A stretch of 64,000 bases of DNA from Crossaster papposus (lineage: Eukaryota > Echinodermata > Asteroidea > Velatida > Solasteridae), in the NCBI GenBank assembly GCA_037893245.1, contig JBAIAA010000668.1, positions 434,001 through 498,000 on the forward strand. Direction: 5' to 3'. The first letter of the stretch is position 1. Each line of letters begins with the position of its first letter. The position numbers and the translations under genes were made by a program. Shown one piece after another: positions 36,762 to 51,154 of this stretch. The notes below the pieces were generated by a model. The model did not search any database, was not told the origin of the DNA, and saw only the letters and a list, made by a program, of their open reading frames with translations.

Positions 36762-39700
36762 AATATGTAAAGGGAAAGAAGTGTGCATAAGAAATATGTA
36801 AAGGGAAAGAAGTGTGCATAAGAAATATGTAAAGGGAAAGAAGTGTGCATAAGAAATATGTAAAGGGAAAGAAGTGTGCATAAGAAATATGTAAAGGGAA
36901 AGAAGTGTGCATAAGAAATATGTAAAGGGAAAGAAGTGTGCATAAGAAATATGTAAAGGGAAATAAGTGTGCATAAGAAATATGTAAAGGGAAATAAGTG
37001 TGCATAAGAAATATGTAAAGGGAAAGAAGTGTGCATAGGAAATATGTAAAGGGAAAGAAGTGTGCATAAGAAATATGTAAAGGGAAAGAAGTGTGCATAA
37101 GAAATATGTAAAGGGAAAGAAGTGTACATAAGAAATATGTAAAGGGAAAGAAGTGTGCATAAGAAATATGTAAAGGGAAAGAAGTGTGCATAAGAAATAT
37201 GTAAAGGGAAAGAAGTGTGCATAAGAAATATGTAAAGGGAAAGAAGTGTGCATAAGAAATATGTAAAGGGAAAGAAGTGTGCATAAGAAATATGTAAAGG
37301 GAAAGAAGTGTGCATAAGAAATATGTAAAGGGAAAGAGGTGTGCATAAGAAATATGTAAAGGGAAAGAAGTGTGCATAAGACATATGTAAAGGGAAAGAA
37401 GTGTGCATAAGAAATATGTAAAGGGAAAGAAGTGTGCATAAGAAATATGTAAAGGGAAAGAAGTGTGCATAAGAAATATGTAAAGGGAAAGAAGTGTGCA
37501 TAAGAAATATGTAAAGGGAAAGAAGTGTGCTTAAGAAATATGTAAAGGGAAAGAAGTGTGCATAAGAAATATGTAAAGGGAAAGAAGTGTGCATAAGAAA
37601 TATGTAAAGGGAAAGAAGTGTGCATAAGAAATATGTAAAGGGAAAGAAGTGTGCATAAGAAATATGTAAAGAGAAAGAAGTGTGCATAAGAAATATGTAA
37701 AGGGAAAGAAGTGTGCATAAGAAATATGTAAAGGGAAAGAGGGTGCATAAGAAATATGTAAAGGGAAAGAAGTGTGCATAAGAAATATGTAAAGGGAAAG
37801 AAGTGTGCATAAGAAATATGTAAAGGGAAAGAAGTGTGCATAGGAAATATGTAAAGGGAAAGAAGTGTGCATAAGAAATATGTAAAGGAAAAGAAGTGTG
37901 CATACGAAATATGTAAAGGGAAAGAAGTGTGCATAAGAAATATGTAAAGGGAAAGAAGTGTGCATAAGAAATATGTAAAGGGAAAGAAGTGTGCATAAGA
38001 AATATGTAAAGGGAAAGAAGTGTGCATAAGAAATATGTAAAGGGAAAGAAGTGTGCATAAGAAATATGTAAAGGGAAAGAAGTGTGCATAAGAAATATGT
38101 AAAGGGAAAGAAGTGTGCATAAGAAATATGTAAAGGGAAAGAAGTGTGCATAAGAAATATGTAAAGGGAAAGAAGTGTGCATAACAAATATGTAAAGGGA
38201 AATAAGTGTGCATAAGAAATATGTAAAGCGAAATAAGTGTGCATAAGAAATATGTAAAGGGAAAGAAGTGTGCATAAGAAATATGTAAAGGGAAAGAAGT
38301 GTGCATAAGAAATATGTAAAGGGAAATAAGTGTGCATAAGAAATATGTAAAGGGAAAGAAGTGTGCATAAGAAATATGTAAAGGGAAAGAAGTGTGCATA
38401 AGAAATATGTAAAGGGAAAGAAGTGTGCATAAGAAATATGTAAAGGGAAAGAAGTGTGCATAAGAAATATGTAAAGGGAAAGAAGTGTGCATAAGAAATA
38501 TGTAAAGGGAAAGAAGTGTGCATAAGAAATATGTAAAGGGAAAGAAGTGTGCATACGAAATATGTAAAGGGAAAGAAGTGTGCATACGAAATATGTAAAG
38601 GGAAAGAAGTGTGCATAAGAAATATGTAAAGGGAAAGAAGTGTGCATAAGAAATATGTAAAGGGAAAGAAGTGTGCATAAGAAATATGTAAAGGGAAATA
38701 AGTGTGCATAAGAAATATGTAAAGGGAAAGAAGTGTGCATAAGAAATATGTAAAGGGAAAGAAGTGTGCATAAGAAATATGTAAAGGGAAAGAAGTGTGC
38801 ATAAGAAATATGTAAAGGGAAAGAAGTGTGCATAAGAAATATGTAAAGGGAAACAAGTGTGCATAAGAAATATGTAAAGGGAAAGAAGTGTGCATAAGAA
38901 ATATGTAAAGGGAAAGAAGTGTGCATACGAAATATGTAAAGGGAAAGAAGTGTGCATACGAAATATGTAAAGGGAAAGAAGTGTGCATAAGAAATATGTA
39001 AAGGGAAAGAAGTGTGCATAAGAAATATGTAAAGGGAAAGAAGTGTGCATAAGAAATATGTAAAGGGAAAGAAGTGTGCATAAGAAATATGTAAAGGGAA
39101 AGAAGTGTGCATAAGAAATATGTAAAGGGAAAGAAGTGTGCATAAGAAATATGTAAAGGGAAAGAAGTGTGCATAAGAAATATGTAAAGGGAAAGAAGTG
39201 TGCATAAGAAATATGTAAAGGGAAAGAAGTGTGCATAAGAAATATGTAAAGGGAAAGAAGTGTGCATAAGAAATATGTAAAGGGAAAGAAGTGTGCATAA
39301 GAAATATGTAAAGAGAAAGAAGTGTGCATAAGAAATATGTAAAGGGAAAGAAGTGTGCATAAGAAATATGTAAAGGGAAAGAAGTGTGCATAAGAAATAT
39401 GTAAAGGGAAAGAAGTGTGCATAAGAAATATGTAAAGGGAAAGAAGTGTGCATAAGAAATATGTAAAGGGAAAGAAGTGTGCATAAGAAATATGTAAAGG
39501 GAAAGAAGTGTGCATAAGAAATATGTAAAGGGAAAGAAGTGTGCATAAGAAATATGTAAAGGGAAAGAAGTGTGCATAAGAAATATGTAAAGGGAAAGAA
39601 GTGTGCATAAGAAATATGTAAAGGGAAAGAAGTGTGCATAAGAAATATGTAAAGGGAAAGAAGTGTGCATAAGAAATATGTAAAGGGAAAGAAGTGTGCA

Positions 39701-40914
39701 TAAGAAATATGTAAAGAGAAAGAAGTGTGCATAAGAAATATGTAAAGGGAAAGAAGTGTGCATAAGAAATATGTAAAGGGAAAGAAGTGTGCATAAGAAA
39801 TATGTAAAGGGAAAGAAGTGTGCATAAGAAATATGTATAGGGAAAGAAGTGTGCATAAGAAATATGTAAAGGGAAAGAAGTGTGCATAAGAAATATTTAA
39901 AGGGAAAGAAGTGTGCATAAGAAATATGTAAAGGGAAAGAAGTGTGCATAAGAAATATGTAAAGGGAAATAAGTGTGCATAAGAAATATGTAAAGGGAAA
40001 GAAGTGTGCATAAGAAATATGTAAAGGGAAAGAAGTGTGCATAAGAAATATGTAAAGGGAAAGAATTGTGCATAAGAAATATGTAAATGGAAAGAAGTGT
40101 GCATAAGAAATATGTAAAGGGAAAGAAGTGTGCATAAGAAATATGTAAAGGGAAAGAAGTGTGCATAAGAAATATGTAAAGGGAAAGGAGTGTGCATAAG
40201 AAATATGTAAAGGGAAAGAAGTGTGCATAAGAAATATGTAAAGGGAAAGAAGTGTGCATAGGAAATATGTAAAGGGAAAGAAGTGTGCATAAGAAATATG
40301 TAAAGGGAAAGAAGTGTGCATAAGAAATATGTAAAGGGAAAGAAGTGTGCATAAGAAATATGTAAAGGGAAAGAAGTGTGCATAAGAAATATGTAAATGG
40401 AAAGAAGTGTGCATAAGAAATATGTAAAGGGAAAGAAGTGTGCATAAGAAATATGTAAAGGGAAAGAAGTGTGCATAAGAAATATGTAAAGGGAAAGAAG
40501 TGTGCATAAGAAATATGTAAAGGGAAAGAAGTGTGCATAAGAAATATGTAAAGGGAAAGAAGTGTGCATAATAAATATGTAAAGGGAAAGAAGTGTGCAT
40601 AAGAAATATGTAAAGGGAAAGAAGTGTGCATAAGAAATATGTAAAGGGAAAGAAGTGTGCATAAGAAATATGTAAAGGGAAAGAAGTGTGCATAAGAAAT
40701 ATGTAAAGGGAAAGAAGTGTGCATAAGAAATATGTAAAGGGAAAGAAGTGTGCATAAGAAATATGTAAAGGGAAAGAAGTGTGCATAAGAAATATGTAAA
40801 GGGAAAGAAGTGTGCATAAGAAATATGTAAAGGGAAAGAAGTGTGCATAAGAAATATGTAAAGGGAAAGAAGTGTGCATAAGAAATATGTAAAGGGAAAG
40901 AAGTGTGCATAAGA
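36762..40914. repeat. Longest spacer-free run (134 monomers)
   Basis: 4,153 bp of monomers with no spacer, against typical gaps of 5 to 70 units. It contains one 30-bp unit at 37723-37752 (GAGGGTGCAT in place of GAAGTGTGCAT) and scattered single-base variants, including AAATAAG, AAACAAG and TAAAGCG. No higher-order markers are evident in it. Confidence 0.93.
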
Positions 40915-40950
40915 AATAAACACATGATGTGGGAACAAGCCCTCGAGTTA
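40915..40950 (+). repeat. 36-bp spacer no. 49, class A0
   Basis: A allele; 134 monomers left, 69 right. None of the A1 or A2 marker units flanks it, making it the only A0 copy outside the first 9 kb. A 30-bp monomer lies at 41106-41135 (one A lost at its start). Confidence 0.96.
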
Positions 40951-43088
40951 AATATGTAAAGGGAAAGAAGTGTGCATAAGAAATATGTAAAGGGAAAGAA
41001 GTGTGCATAAGAAATATGTAAAGGGAAAGAAGTGTGCATAAGAAATATGTAAAGGGAAAGAAGTTTGCATAAGAAATATGTAAAGGGAAAGAAGTGTGCA
41101 TAAGAATATGTAAAGGGAAAGAAGTGTGCATAAGAAATATGTAAAGGGAAAGAAGTGTGCATAAGAAATATGTAAAGGGAAAGAAGTGTGCATAAGAAAT
41201 ATGTAAAGGGAAAGAAGTGTGCATAAGAAATATGTAAAGGGAAAGAAGTGTGCATAAAAAATATGTAAAGGGAAAGAAGTGTGCATAAGAAATATGTAAA
41301 GGGAAAGAAGTGTGCATAAGAAATATGTAAAGGGAAAGAAGTGTGCATAAGAAATATGTAAAGGGAAAGAAGTGTGCATAAGAAATATGTAAAGGGAAAG
41401 AAGTGTGCATAAGAAATATGTAAAGGGAAAGAAGTGTGCATAAGAAATATGTAAAGGGAAAGAAGTGTGCATAAGAAATATGTAAAGGGAAAGAAGTGTG
41501 CATAAGAAATATGTAAAGGGAAAGAAGTGTGCATAAGAAATATGTAAAGGGAAAGAAGTGTGCATAAGAAATATGTAAAGGGAAAGAAGTGTGCATAAGA
41601 AATATGTAAAGGGAAAGAAGTGTGCATAAGAAATATGTAAAGGGAAAGAAGTGTGCATAAGAAATATGTAAAGGGAAAGAATTGTGCATAAGAAATATGT
41701 AAAGAGAAAGAAGTGTGCATAAGAAATATGTAAAGGGAAAGAAGTGTGCATAAGAAATATGTAAAGGGAAAGAAGTGTGCATACGAAATATGTAAAGGGA
41801 AAGAAGTGTGCATAAGAAATATGTATAGGGAAAGAAGTGTGCATAAGAAATATGTAAAGGGAAAGAAGTGTACATAAGAAATATTTAAAGGGAAAGAAGT
41901 GTGCATAAGAAATATGTAAAGGGAAAGAAGTGTGCATAAGAAATATGTAAAGGGAAAGAAGTGTGCATAAGAAATATGTAAAGGGAAAGAAGTGTGCATA
42001 AGAAATATGTAAAGGGAAAGAAGTGTGCATAAGAAATATGTAAAGGGAAAGAATTGTGCATAAGAAATATGTAAAGGGAAAGAAGTGTGCATAAGAAATA
42101 TGTAAAGGGAAAGAAGTGTGCATAAGAAATATGTAAAGGGAAAGAAGTGTGCATAAGAAATATGTAAAGGGAAAGGAGTGTGCATAAGAAATATGTAAAG
42201 GGAAAGAAGTGTGCATAAGAAATATGTAAAGGGAAAGAAGTGTGCATAGGAAATATGTAAAGGGAAAGAAGTGTGCATAAGAAATATGTAAAGGGAAAGA
42301 AGTGTGCATAAGAAATATGTAAAGGGAAAGAAGTGTGCATAAGAAATATGTAAAGGGAAAGAAGTGTGCATAAGAAATATGTAAAGGGAAAGAAGTGTGC
42401 ATAAGAAATATGTAAAGGGAAAGAAGTGTGCATAAGAAATATGTAAAGGGAAAGAAGTGTGCATAAGAAATATGTAAAGGGAAAGAAGTGTGCATAAGAA
42501 ATATGTAAAGGGAAAGAAGTGTGCATAAGAAATATGTAAAGGGAAAGAAGTGTGCATAAGAAATATGTAAAGGGAAAGAAGTGTGCATAAGAAATATGTA
42601 AAGGGAAAGAAGTGTGCATAAGAAATATGTAAAGGGAAAGAAGTGTGCATAAGAAATATGTAAAGGGAAAGAAGTGTGCATAAGAAATATGTAAAGGGAA
42701 AGAAGTGTGCATAAGAAATATGTAAAGGGAAAGAAGTGTGCATAAGAAATATGTAATGGAAAAGAAGTGTGCATAAGAAATATGTAAAGGGAAAGAAGTG
42801 TGCATAAGAAATATGTAAAGGGACAGAAGTGTGCATAAGAAATATGTAAAAGGAAAGAAGTGTGCATAAGAAATATGTAAAGGGAAAGAAGTGTGCATAA
42901 GAAATATGTAAAGGGAAAGAAGTGTGCATAAGAAATATGTAAAGGGAAAGAAGTGTGCATAATAATCATGTAAAGGGAAAGAAGTGTGCATAAGAAATAT
43001 GTAAAGGGAACGAAGTGTGTATAAGAAATATGTAAAGGGAAAGAAGTGTGCATAAGAAATATGTAAAGGGAAAGAAGTGTGCATAAGA

Positions 43089-43124
43089 AATAAACACATG
43101 ATGTCGGGACAAGCCCTCGAGTTA
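43089..43124 (+). repeat. 36-bp spacer no. 50, class B2
   Basis: B allele; 69 monomers left, 5 right. CATAATAATC at -131 plus two private marks: GGGAACGAAG at -78 and ATGAAAAGG at +104, shared only with spacers 52 and 56. Confidence 0.97.
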
Positions 43125-43279
43125 AATATGTAAAGGGAAAGAAGTGTGCATAAGAAATATGTGAAGGGAAAGAAGTGTGCATAAGAAATATGAAAAGGGA
43201 AAGAAGTGTGCATAAGAAATATGTAAAGGGAAAGAAGTGTGCATAAGAAATATGTAAAGGGAAAGAAGTGTGCATAAGA

Positions 43280-43315
43280 AATAAACACATGATGTCGGGA
43301 CAAGCCCTCGAGTTA
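43280..43315 (+). repeat. 36-bp spacer no. 51, class B3
   Basis: B allele; 5 monomers left, 77 right. No A1 copy follows; the next spacer is another B2. Confidence 0.97.
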
Positions 43316-45702
43316 AATATGTAAAGGGAAAGAAGTGTGCATAAGAAATATGTAAAGGGAAAGAAGTGTGCATAAGAAATATGTAAAGGGAAAGAAGTGT
43401 GCATAAGAAATATGTAAAGGGAAAGAAGTGTGCATAAGAAATATGTAAAGGGAAAGAAGTGTGCATAAGAAATATGTAAAGGGAAAGAAGTGTGCATAGG
43501 AAATATGTAAAGGGAAAGAAGTGTGCATAAGAAATATGTAAAGGGAAAGAAGTGTGCATAAGAAATATGTAAAGGGAAAGAAGTGTGCATAAGAAATATG
43601 TAAAGGGAAAGAAGTGTGCATAAGAAATATATAAAGGGAAAGAAGTGTGCATAAGAAATATGTAAAGGGAAAGAAGTGTGCATAAGAAATATGTAAAGGG
43701 AAAGAAGTGTGCATAAGAAATATGTAAAGGGAAAGAAGTGTGCATAGGAAATATGTAAAGGGAAAGAAGTGTGCATAAGAAATATGTAAAGGGAAAGAAG
43801 TGTGCATAAGAAATATGTAAAGGGAAAGAAGTGTGCATAAGAAATATGTAAAGGGAAAGAAGTGTGCATAAGAAATATGTAAAGGGAAAGAAGTGTGCAT
43901 AAGAAATATGTAAAGGGAAAGAAGTGTGCATAAGAAATATGTAAAGGGAAAGAAGTGTGCATAAGAAATATGTAAAGGGAAAGAAGTGTGCATAAGAAAT
44001 ATGTAAAGGGAAAGAAGTGTGCATAAGAAATATGTAAAGGGAAAGAAGTGTGCATAAGAAATATGTAAAGGGAAAGAAGTGTGCATAAGAAATATGTAAA
44101 GGGAAAGAAGTGTGCATAAGAAATATGTAAAGGGAAAGAAGTGTGCATAAGAAATATGTAAAGGGAAAGAAGTGTGCATAAGAAATATGTAAAGGGAAAG
44201 AAGTGTGCATAAGAAATATGTAAAGGGAAAGAAGTGTGCATAAGAAATATGTAAAGGGAAAGAAGTGTGCATAGGAAATATGTAAAGGGAAAGAAGTGTG
44301 CATAAGAAATATGTAAAGGGAAAGAAGTGTGCATAAGAAATATGTAAAGGGAAAGAAGTGTGCATAAGAAATATGTAAAGGGAAAGAAGTGTGCATAAGA
44401 AATATATAAAGGGAAAGAAGTGTGCATAAGAAATATGTAAAGGGAAAGAAGTGTGCATAAGAAATATGTAAAGGGAAAGAAGTGTGCATAAGAAATATGT
44501 AAAGGGAAAGAAGTGTGCATAAGAAATATGTAAAGGGAAAGAAGTGTGCATAAGAAATATGTAAAGGGAAAGAAGTGTGCATAAGAAATATGTAAAGGGA
44601 AAGAATTGTGCATAAGAAATATGTAAAGGGAAAGAAGTGTGCATAAGAAATATGTAAAGGGAAAGAAGTGTGCATAAGAAATATGTAAAGGGAAAGAAGT
44701 GTGCATAAGAAATATGTAAAGGGAAAGGAGTGTGCATAAGAAATATGTAAAGGGAAAGAAGTGTGCATAAGAAATATGTAAAGGGAAAGAAGTGTGCATA
44801 GGAAATATGTAAAGGGAAAGAAGTGTGCATAAGAAATATGTAAAGGGAAAGAAGTGTGCATAAGAAATATGTAAAGGGAAAGAAGTGTGCATAAGAAATA
44901 TGTAAAGGGAAAGAAGTGTGCATAAGAAATATGTAAAGGGAAAGAAGTGTGCATAAGAAATATGTAAAGGGAAAGAAGTGTGCATAAGAAATATGTAAAG
45001 GGAAAGAAGTGTGCATAAGAAATATGTAAAGGGAAAGAAGTGTGCATAAGAAATATGTAAAGGGAAAGAAGTGTGCATAAGAAATATGTAAAGGGAAAGA
45101 AGTGTGCATAATAAATATGTAAAGGGAAAGAAGTGTGCATAAGAAATATGTAAAGGGAAAGAAGTGTGCATAAGAAATATGTAAAGGGAAAGAAGTGTGC
45201 ATAAGAAATATGTAAAGGGAAAGAAGTGTGCATAAGAAATATGTAAAGGGAAAGAAGTGTGCATAAGAAATATGTAAAGGGAAAGAAGTGTGCATAAGAA
45301 ATATGTAAAGGGAAAGAAGTGTGCATAAGAAATATGTAAAGGGAAAGAAGTGTGCATAAGAAATATGTAAAGGAAAAGAAGTGTGCATAAGAAATATGTA
45401 AAGGGAAAGAAGTGTGCATAAGAAATATGTAAAGGGACAGAAGTGTGCATAAGAAATATGTAAAAGGAAAGAAGTGTGCATAAGAAATATGTAAAGGGAA
45501 AGAAGTGTGCATAAGAAATATGTAAAGGGAAAGAAGTGTGCATAAGAAATATGTAAAGGGAAAGAAGTGTGCATAATAATCATGTAAAGGGAAAGAAGTG
45601 TGCATAAGAAATATGTAAAGGGAACGAAGTGTGTATAAGAAATATGTAAAGGGAAAGAAGTGTGCATAAGAAATATGTAAAGGGAAAGAAGTGTGCATAA
45701 GA

Positions 45703-45738
45703 AATAAACACATGATGTCGGGACAAGCCCTCGAGTTA
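45703..45738 (+). repeat. 36-bp spacer no. 52, class B2
   Basis: B allele; 77 monomers left, 5 right. CATAATAATC at -131, GGGAACGAAG at -78, ATGAAAAGG at +104. Confidence 0.97.
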
Positions 45739-45893
45739 AATATGTAAAGGGAAAGAAGTGTGCATAAGAAATATGTGAAGGGAAAGAAGTGTGCATAAGA
45801 AATATGAAAAGGGAAAGAAGTGTGCATAAGAAATATGTAAAGGGAAAGAAGTGTGCATAAGAAATATGTAAAGGGAAAGAAGTGTGCATAAGA

Positions 45894-45929
45894 AATAAAC
45901 ACATGATGTCGGGACAAGCCCTCGAGTTA
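45894..45929 (+). repeat. 36-bp spacer no. 53, class B3
   Basis: B allele; 5 monomers left, 58 right. Confidence 0.97.
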
Positions 45930-47727
45930 AATATGTAAAGGGAAAGAAGTGTGCATAAGAAATATGTAAAGGGAAAGAAGTGTGCATAAGAAATATGTAA
46001 AGGGAAAGAAGTGTGCATAAGAAATATGTAAAGGGAAAGAAGTGTGCATAAGAAATATGTAAAGGGAAAGAAGTGTGCATAAGAAATATGTAAAGGGAAA
46101 GAAGTGTGCATAGGAAATATGTAAAGGGAAAGAAGTGTGCATAAGAAATATGTAAAGGGAAAGAAGTGTGCATAAGAAATATGTAAAGGGAAAGAAGTGT
46201 GCATAAGAAATATGTAAAGGGAAAGAAGTGTGCATAAGAAATATATAAAGGGAAAGAAGTGTGCATAAGAAATATGTAAAGGGAAAGAAGTGTGCATAAG
46301 AAATATGTAAAGGGAAAGAAGTGTGCATAAGAAATATGTAAAGGGAAAGAAGTGTGCATAGGAAATATGTAAAGGGAAAGAAGTGTGCATAAGAAATATG
46401 TAAAGGGAAAGAAGTGTGCATAAGAAATATGTAAAGGGAAAGAAGTGTGCATAAGAAATATGTAAAGGGAAAGAAGTGTGCATAAGAAATATGTAAAGGG
46501 AAAGAAGTGTGCATAAGAAATATGTAAAGGGAAAGAAGTGTGCATAAGAAATATGTAAAGGGAAAGAAGTGTGCATAAGAAATATGTAAAGGGAAAGAAG
46601 TGTGCATAAGAAATATGTAAAGGGAAAGAAGTTTGCATAAGAAATATGTAAAGGGAAAGAAGTGTGCATAAGAAATATGTAAAGGGAAAGAAGTGTGCAT
46701 AAGAAATATGTAAAGGGAAAGAAGTGTGCATAAGAAATATGTAAAGGGAAAGAAGTGTGCATAAGAAATATGTAAAGGGAAAGAAGTGTGCATAAGAAAT
46801 ATGTAAAGGGAAAGAAGTGTGCATAAGAAATATGTAAAGGGAAAGAAGTGTGCATAAGAAATATGTAAAGGGAAAGAAGTGTGCATAGGAAATATGTAAA
46901 GGGAAAGAAGTGTGCATAAGAAATATGTAAAGGGAAAGAAGTGTGCATAAGAAATATGTAAAGGGAAAGAAGTGTGCATAAGAAATATGTAAAGGGAAAG
47001 AAGTGTGCATAAGAAATATATAAAGGGAAAGAAGTGTGCATAAGAAATATGTAAAGGGAAAGAAGTGTGCATAAGAAATATGTAAAGGGAAAGAAGTGTG
47101 CATAAGAAATATGTAAAGGGAAAGAAGTGTGCATAGGAAATATGTAAAGGGAAAGAAGTGTGCATAAGAAATATGTAAAGGGAAAGAAGTGTGCATAAGA
47201 AATATGTAAAGGGAAAGAAGTGTGCATAAGAAATATGTAAAGGGAAAGAAGTGTGCATAAGAAATATGTAAAGGGAAAGAAGTGTGCATAAGAAATATGT
47301 AAAGGGAAAGAAGTGTGCATAAGAAATATGTAAAGGGAAAGAAGTGTGCATAAGAAATATGTAAAGGGAAAGAAGTGTGCATAAGAAATATGTAAAGGGA
47401 AAGAAGTGTGCATAAGAAATATGTAAAGGGAAAGAAGTGTGCATAAGAAATATGTAAAGGGAAAGAAGTGTGCATAAGAAATATGTAAAGGGAAAGAAGT
47501 GTGCATAAGAAATATGTAAAGGGAAAGAAGTGTGCATAAGAAATATGTAAACGGAAAGAAGTGTGCATAAGAAATATGTAAAGGGAAAGAAGTGTGCATA
47601 AGAAATATGTAAACGGAAAGAAGTGTGAATAAGAAATATGTAAAGGGAAAGAAGTGTGCATAAGAAATATGTAAAGGGAAAGAGGTGTGCATAAGAAATA
47701 TGTAAAGGGAAAGAAGTGTGCATACGA

Positions 47728-47763
47728 AATAAACACATGATGTGGGAACAAGCCCTCGAGTTA
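47728..47763 (+). repeat. 36-bp spacer no. 54, class A1
   Basis: A allele; 58 monomers left, 52 right. GTGTGAATA at -100 (one unit closer than usual), GAGGTG at -44, GGGACAG at +329. The unit before it ends ATACGA. A 32-bp GTAGAGGGG unit lies at +723. Confidence 0.97.
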
Positions 47764-49376
47764 AATATGTAAAGGGAAAGAAGTGTGCATAAGAAATATG
47801 TAAAGGGAAAGAAGTGTGCATAAGAAATATGTAAAGGGAAAGAAGTGTGCATAAGAAATATGTAAAGGGAAAGAAGTGTGCATAAGAAATATGTAAAGGG
47901 AAAGAAGTGTGCATAAGAAATATGTAAAGGGAAAGAAGTGTGCATAAGAAATATGTAAAGGGAAAGAAGTGTGCATAAAAAATATGTAAAGGGAAAGAAG
48001 TGTGCATAAGAAATATGTAAAGGGAAAGAAGTGTGCATAAGAAATATGTAAAGGGACAGAAGTGTGCATAAGAAATATGTAAAAGGAAAGAAGTGTGCAT
48101 AAGAAATATGTAAAGGGAAAGAAGTGTGCATAAGAAATATGTAAAAGGAAAGAAGTGTGCATAAGAAATATGTAAAGGGAAAGAAGTGTGCATAAGAAAT
48201 ATGTAAAGGGAAAGAAGTGTGCATAAGAAATATGTAAAGGGAAAGAAGTGTGCATAATAAATATGTAAAGGGAAAGAAGTGTGCATCAGAAATATGTAAA
48301 GGGAAAGAAGTGTGCATAAGAAATATGTAAAGGGAAAGAAGTGTGCATAAGAAATATGTAAAGGGAAAGAAGTGTGCATAAGAAATATGTAAAAGGAAAG
48401 AAGTGTGCATAAGAAATATGTAAAGGGAAAGAAGTGTGCATAAGAAATATGTAGAGGGGAAAGAAGTGTGCATAAGAAATGTGTAAAGGGAAAGAAGTGT
48501 GCATAAGAAATATGTAAAGGGAAAGAAGTGTGCATAAGAAATATGTAAAGGGAAAGAAGTGTGCATAAGAAATATGTAAAGGGAAAGAAGTGTGCATAAG
48601 AAATATGTAAAGGGAAAGAAGTGTGCATAAGAAATATGTAAAGGGAAAGAAGTGTGCATAAGAAATATGTAAAGGGAAAGAAGTGTGCATAAGAAATATG
48701 TAAAGGGAAAGAAGTGTGCATAAGAAATATGTAAAGGGAAAGAAGTGTGCATAATAAAAATGTGAAGGGAAAGAAGTGTGCATAAGAAATATGTAAAGGG
48801 AAAGAAGTGTGCATAAGAAATATGTAAAGGGAAAGAAGTGTGCATAAGAAATATGTAAAGGGAAAGAAGTGTGCATAAGAAATATGTAAAGGGAAAGAAG
48901 TGTGCATAAGAAATATGTAAAGGGAAAGAAGTGTGCATAAGAAATATGTAAAGGGAAAGAAGTGTGCATAAGAAATATGTAAAGGGAAAGAAGTGTGCAT
49001 AAGAAATATGTAAAGGGAAAGAAGTGTGCATAAGAAATATGTAAAGGGAAAGAAGTGTGCATAAGAAATATGTAAAGGGAAAGAAGTGTGCATAAGAAAT
49101 ATGTAAAGGGAAAGAAGTGTGCATAAGAAATATGTAAAGGGAAAGAAGTGTGCATAAGAAATATGTAAAGGGAAAGAAGTGTGCATAAGAAATATGTAAA
49201 CGGAAAGAAGTGTGCATAAGAAATATGTAAAGGGAAAGAAGTGTGCATAAGAAATATGTAAACGGAAAGAAGTGTGAATAAGAAATATGTAAAGGGAAAG
49301 AAGTGTGCATAAGAAATATGTAAAGGGAAAGAGGTGTGCATAAGAAATATGTAAAGGGAAAGAAGTGTGCATAAGA

Positions 49377-49412
49377 AATAAACACATGATGTGGGAACAA
49401 GCCCTCGAGTTA
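49377..49412 (+). repeat. 36-bp spacer no. 55, class A1
   Basis: A allele; 52 monomers left, 55 right. Markers at -100, -44 and +329; GTAGAGGGG insertion unit at +723 (50100). Confidence 0.97.
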
Positions 49413-51118
49413 AATATGTAAAGGGAAAGAAGTGTGCATAAGAAATATGTAAAGGGAAAGAAGTGTGCATAAGAAATATGTAAAGGGAAAGAAGTGTGCA
49501 TAAGAAATATGTAAAGGGAAAGAAGTGTGCATAAGAAATATGTAAAGGGAAAGAAGTGTGCATAAGAAATATGTAAAGGGAAAGAAGTGTGCATAAGAAA
49601 TATGTAAAGGGAAAGAAGTGTGCATAAAAAATATGTAAAGGGAAAGAAGTGTGCATAAGAAATATGTAAAGGGAAAGAAGTGTGCATAAGAAATATGTAA
49701 AGGGACAGAAGTGTGCATAAGAAATATGTAAAAGGAAAGAAGTGTGCATAAGAAATATGTAAAGGGAAAGAAGTGTGCATAAGAAATATGTAAAAGGAAA
49801 GAAGTGTGCATAAGAAATATGTAAAGGGAAAGAAGTGTGCATAAGAAATATGTAAAGGGAAAGAAGTGTGCATAAGAAATATGTAAAGGGAAAGAAGTGT
49901 GCATAATAAATATGTAAAGGGAAAGAAGTGTGCATCAGAAATATGTAAAGGGAAAGAAGTGTGCATAAGAAATATGTAAAGGGAAAGAAGTGTGCATAAG
50001 AAATATGTAAAGGGAAAGAAGTGTGCATAAGAAATATGTAAAAGGAAAGAAGTGTGCATAAGAAATATGTAAAGGGAAAGAAGTGTGCATAAGAAATATG
50101 TAGAGGGGAAAGAAGTGTGCATAAGAAATGTGTAAAGGGAAAGAAGTGTGCATAAGAAATATGTAAAGGGAAAGAAGTGTGCATAAGAAATATGTAAAGG
50201 GAAAGAAGTGTGCATAAGAAATATGTAAAGGGAAAGAAGTGTGCATAAGAAATATGTAAAGGGAAAGAAGTGTGCATAAGAAATATGTAAAGGGAAAGAA
50301 GTGTGCATAAGAAATATGTAAAGGGAAAGAAGTGTGCATAAGAAATATGTAAAGGGAAAGAAGTGTGCATAAGAAATATGTAAAGGGAAAGAAGTGTGCA
50401 TAAGAAATATGTAAAGGGAAAGAAGTGTGCATAAGAAATATGTAAAGGGAAAGAAGTGTGCATAAGAAATATGTAAAGGGAAAGAAGTGTGCATAAGAAA
50501 TATGTAAAGTGAAAGAAGTGTGCATAATAAATATGTAAAGGGAAAGAAGTGTGCATAAGAAATATGTAAAGGGAAAGAAGTGTGCATAAGAAATATGTAA
50601 AGGGAAAGAAGTGTGCATAAGAAATATGTAAAGGGAAAGAAGTGTGCATAAGAAATATGTAAAGGGAAAGAAGTGTGCATAAGAAATATGTAAAGGGAAA
50701 GAAGTGTGCATAAGAAATATGTAAAGGGAAAGAAGTGTGCATAAGAAATATGTAAAGGGAAAGAAGTGTGCATAAGAAATATGTAAAGGAAAAGAAGTGT
50801 GCATAAGAAATATGTAAAGGGAAAGAAGTGTGCATAAGAAATATGTAAAGGGACAGAAGTGTGCATAAGAAATATGTAAAAGGAAAGAAGTGTGCATAAG
50901 AAATATGTAAAGGGAAAGAAGTGTGCATAAGAAATATGTAAAGGGAAAGAAGTGTGCATAAGAAATATGTAAAGGGAAAGAAGTGTGCATAATAATCATG
51001 TAAAGGGAAAGAAGTGTGCATAAGAAATATGTAAAGGGAACGAAGTGTGTATAAGAAATATGTAAAGGGAAAGAAGTGTGCATAAGAAATATGTAAAGGG
51101 AAAGAAGTGTGCATAAGA

Positions 51119-51154
51119 AATAAACACATGATGTCGGGACAAGCCCTCGAGTTA
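51119..51154 (+). repeat. 36-bp spacer no. 56, class B2
   Basis: B allele; 55 monomers left, 5 right. CATAATAATC at -131, GGGAACGAAG at -78, ATGAAAAGG at +104. Confidence 0.97.
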
